DNA from: an uncultured Clostridia bacterium
GTDB taxonomy: Bacteria > Bacillota > Clostridia > Christensenellales > DUVY01
Assembly: GCA_937895465.1 (NCBI GenBank)
Contig: CALAYY010000191.1
Location: forward strand, 1 to 5,449
Reading direction: 5' to 3'
Length of the DNA: 5,449 bases
How positions within the stretch are numbered: position 1 is the stretch's first letter; every line of letters starts with the position of its first letter. The notes under the pieces are model-generated. The model ran no database searches. It was given only the letters and a program-made list of their open reading frames with translations, and was not told the origin of the DNA. Positions 4,495 to 5,449 of this stretch are shown here, piece after piece. The position numbers were made by a program, and so were the translations under genes.

Positions 4495-5154
4495 ATGGTA
4501 ACGACAAAGGATATTCAAGAATTGCGTGCCAAGTCGGGAGCGGGCATAGTTGACTGTAAAAATGCGCTCACCGAAGCTAATGGCAATATGGAAAAAGCAA
4601 TAGAGATATTAAGAGAAAAAGGCAAGGCTGCCGCAAGCCGTAAAGCAAACAGAATTGCTGCAGAAGGACTTGTTGAATCTTATATTCACTTCGGCGGAAG
4701 AATAGGTGTTTTGCTTGAAGTTAACTGCGAAACAGACTTTGTTGCAAGAAGTGATGAATTTAAAGAGTTAGTTCATAATATAGCAATTCATATAGCAGCA
4801 GCTAATCCGCTTTATCTTAATGTTGAAGATGTTCCGACAGAAGAACTAGATAAAGAAAAAGAGATTTTGAGAGTTCAGGCTTTGAACGAAGGAAAACCTG
4901 TCGCTGTAGTTGACAAAATGGTAGAAGGCAGAGTTAAAAAGTATTATAAAGAAATATGTCTTACCGAACAAGAATTTGTGAAAGATCCTTCCAAAACAAT
5001 TAAGGACTTAATCATAGAAGCTACCGGCAAGATAGGCGAAAAAATAAAGATAAGAAGATTTGTCCGCTATGAGGTCGGTGAAGGATTGGAAAAGCGGTCA
5101 GATAATCTGGCGGAAGAAGTTGCAAAACAGGTTGCTAACGCCCAGAACAAATAA
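4495..5154 (+). CDS. tsf: Elongation factor Ts
   Basis: EF-Ts is the guanine-nucleotide exchange factor that regenerates EF-Tu·GTP from EF-Tu·GDP during translation elongation. The 219-residue protein has the short architecture common in Firmicutes, versus 283 in E. coli. Residues 3-42 form the N-terminal UBA-like helical domain (KDIQELRAKSGAGIVDCKNAL). NCETDFVAR (77-85) contains the TDFV motif that pushes into EF-Tu and displaces Mg2+. GKPVAVVDKMVEGRVKKYYKE (133-153) and the near-terminal GEKIKIRRFVRYEVGEG (181-197) complete the dimerisation/core region. No residue expected for function is missing. AAGGAG at 4483-4488 is 6 nt from the ATG. It is probably transcribed with rpsB, and a strong terminator follows immediately. 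Confidence 0.97.
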   Translation: MVTTKDIQELRAKSGAGIVDCKNALTEANGNMEKAIEILREKGKAAASRKANRIAAEGLVESYIHFGGRIGVLLEVNCETDFVARSDEFKELVHNIAIHIAAANPLYLNVEDVPTEELDKEKEILRVQALNEGKPVAVVDKMVEGRVKKYYKEICLTEQEFVKDPSKTIKDLIIEATGKIGEKIKIRRFVRYEVGEGLEKRSDNLAEEVAKQVANAQNK

Positions 5155-5162
5155 AAAACCGC

Positions 5163-5200
5163 AAGGACACAATAATTAAGCATTTTGTGTCCTTTTTTTT
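5163..5200 (+). terminator. Strong rho-independent terminator after tsf
   Basis: AAGGACACAA (5163-5172) pairs perfectly with TTGTGTCCTT (5185-5194) around a 12-nt loop, followed by an eight-T run (5193-5200). It starts 8 nt after the tsf stop and should end the rpsB–tsf transcript before pyrH. Confidence 0.92.
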
Positions 5201-5211
5201 AAAAGGTGCTA

Positions 5212-5240
5212 TTAACAAGTTTAGTATCTTTTGATATAAT
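5212..5240 (+). promoter_or_regulatory. pyrH promoter, near consensus
   Basis: TTAACA (5212-5217, five of six matches to TTGACA) and TATAAT (5235-5240) are spaced 17 bp, with a TGn extension (TGA, 5232-5234). Initiation about 7 nt downstream would fall near 5247, inside the AAGGAG Shine-Dalgarno of pyrH (5246-5251), so the leader would be only about ten nucleotides. Confidence 0.8.
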
Positions 5241-5256
5241 TACTTAAGGAGAAAGT

Positions 5257-5449
5257 ATGAGTTATACTAGAGTATTATTAAAAATAAGCGGAGAAGCGTT
5301 GGCGGGTGAAGACAAGTTCGGTATCAATCCGTTAATGGTTGACCATGTTGTCAGGCAATTAAAGGAAATACATTCTTCAAGTATTCAGATAGGAATAGTT
5401 ATTGGCGGCGGAAACTTTTGGAGAGGCAGACAAGGCGCCAACATGGACA
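5257..5449 (+). CDS. pyrH: UMP kinase, N-terminal part (3' end outside window)
   Basis: UMP kinase phosphorylates UMP to UDP with ATP, the step that commits uridylate to all pyrimidine nucleotides. The bacterial enzyme is a homohexamer of the amino-acid-kinase fold. The visible 64 codons begin MSYTRVLLKISGEALAG (residues 1-17), the family's opening strand and nucleotide-binding turn with Lys9. They continue to IGIVIGGGNFWRG (45-57), the Gly-rich GGGN loop at 50-53, and run off the window near ANMD, where relatives have a GMDR-type sequence. About 235-240 residues are expected in full. AAGGAG at 5246-5251 lies 5 nt before the ATG. Its place after tsf is the standard bacterial order (tsf–pyrH–frr), but here it is separated by a terminator and has its own promoter. 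Confidence 0.95.
   Translation, partial: MSYTRVLLKISGEALAGEDKFGINPLMVDHVVRQLKEIHSSSIQIGIVIGGGNFWRGRQGANMD

Noticed and set aside
1..5449. Search for a mobile element, CRISPR array, tRNA/rRNA gene, toxin–antitoxin or defence cassette
   Set aside because: No transposase/integrase motif, terminal inverted repeats, regularly spaced repeats, tRNA arms or toxin-like pair is visible; the genes are conserved chromosomal ones.

Overview
The window looks like a chromosomal segment of a low-GC Firmicute, most likely a Clostridia-type anaerobe. The DNA is AT-rich, nearly every gene has a strong Shine-Dalgarno (AAGGAG/GGAGG), the rho-independent terminators are compact, the ruvX–DUF1292 and rpsB–tsf–pyrH gene orders are typical of the phylum, and the glutamate dehydrogenase closely resembles the clostridial (Clostridium symbiosum) enzyme. 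I cannot name the genus.

Layout. Bases 1-483 (+) are the C-terminal end of a large protein resembling glycoside hydrolase family 95, cut by the window edge. A perfect 20-bp hairpin (498-541) separates it from the convergent gene gdhA (566-1915, -) and can terminate both. Upstream of gdhA, 1916-2134 holds its promoter region, a widely spaced 10-bp direct repeat and a 12-bp perfect hairpin. Next is a 49-codon gene (2135-2284, -) for a small, probably membrane-anchored protein of unknown function. The divergent gap 2285-2457 carries an 11-bp perfect inverted repeat. It is followed by ruvX/yqgF (2458-2874, +), a DUF1292/YrzB-like acidic protein (2922-3275, +) and a terminator (3309-3344).

The right half is translation machinery. 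A strong extended -10 promoter (3387-3415) opens a leader of about 124 nt that can fold over the ribosome-binding region of rpsB (3546-4448, 30S protein S2, with an unusual charged C-terminal tail). tsf (4495-5154, EF-Ts) follows with only 46 nt between and no terminator, so the two are probably co-transcribed. A strong terminator (5163-5200) then separates tsf from pyrH (UMP kinase; starts at 5257 and runs off the window). pyrH has its own near-consensus promoter, whose predicted start falls on or beside the pyrH Shine-Dalgarno.

Most of the window is conserved housekeeping, and I see no mobile element, CRISPR array, tRNA/rRNA gene or defence system. The points most worth a second look are the structured rpsB leader, the 49-aa protein, the very short pyrH 5' leader, and the coenzyme-discriminating residues of GdhA, which point to NAD rather than NADP.
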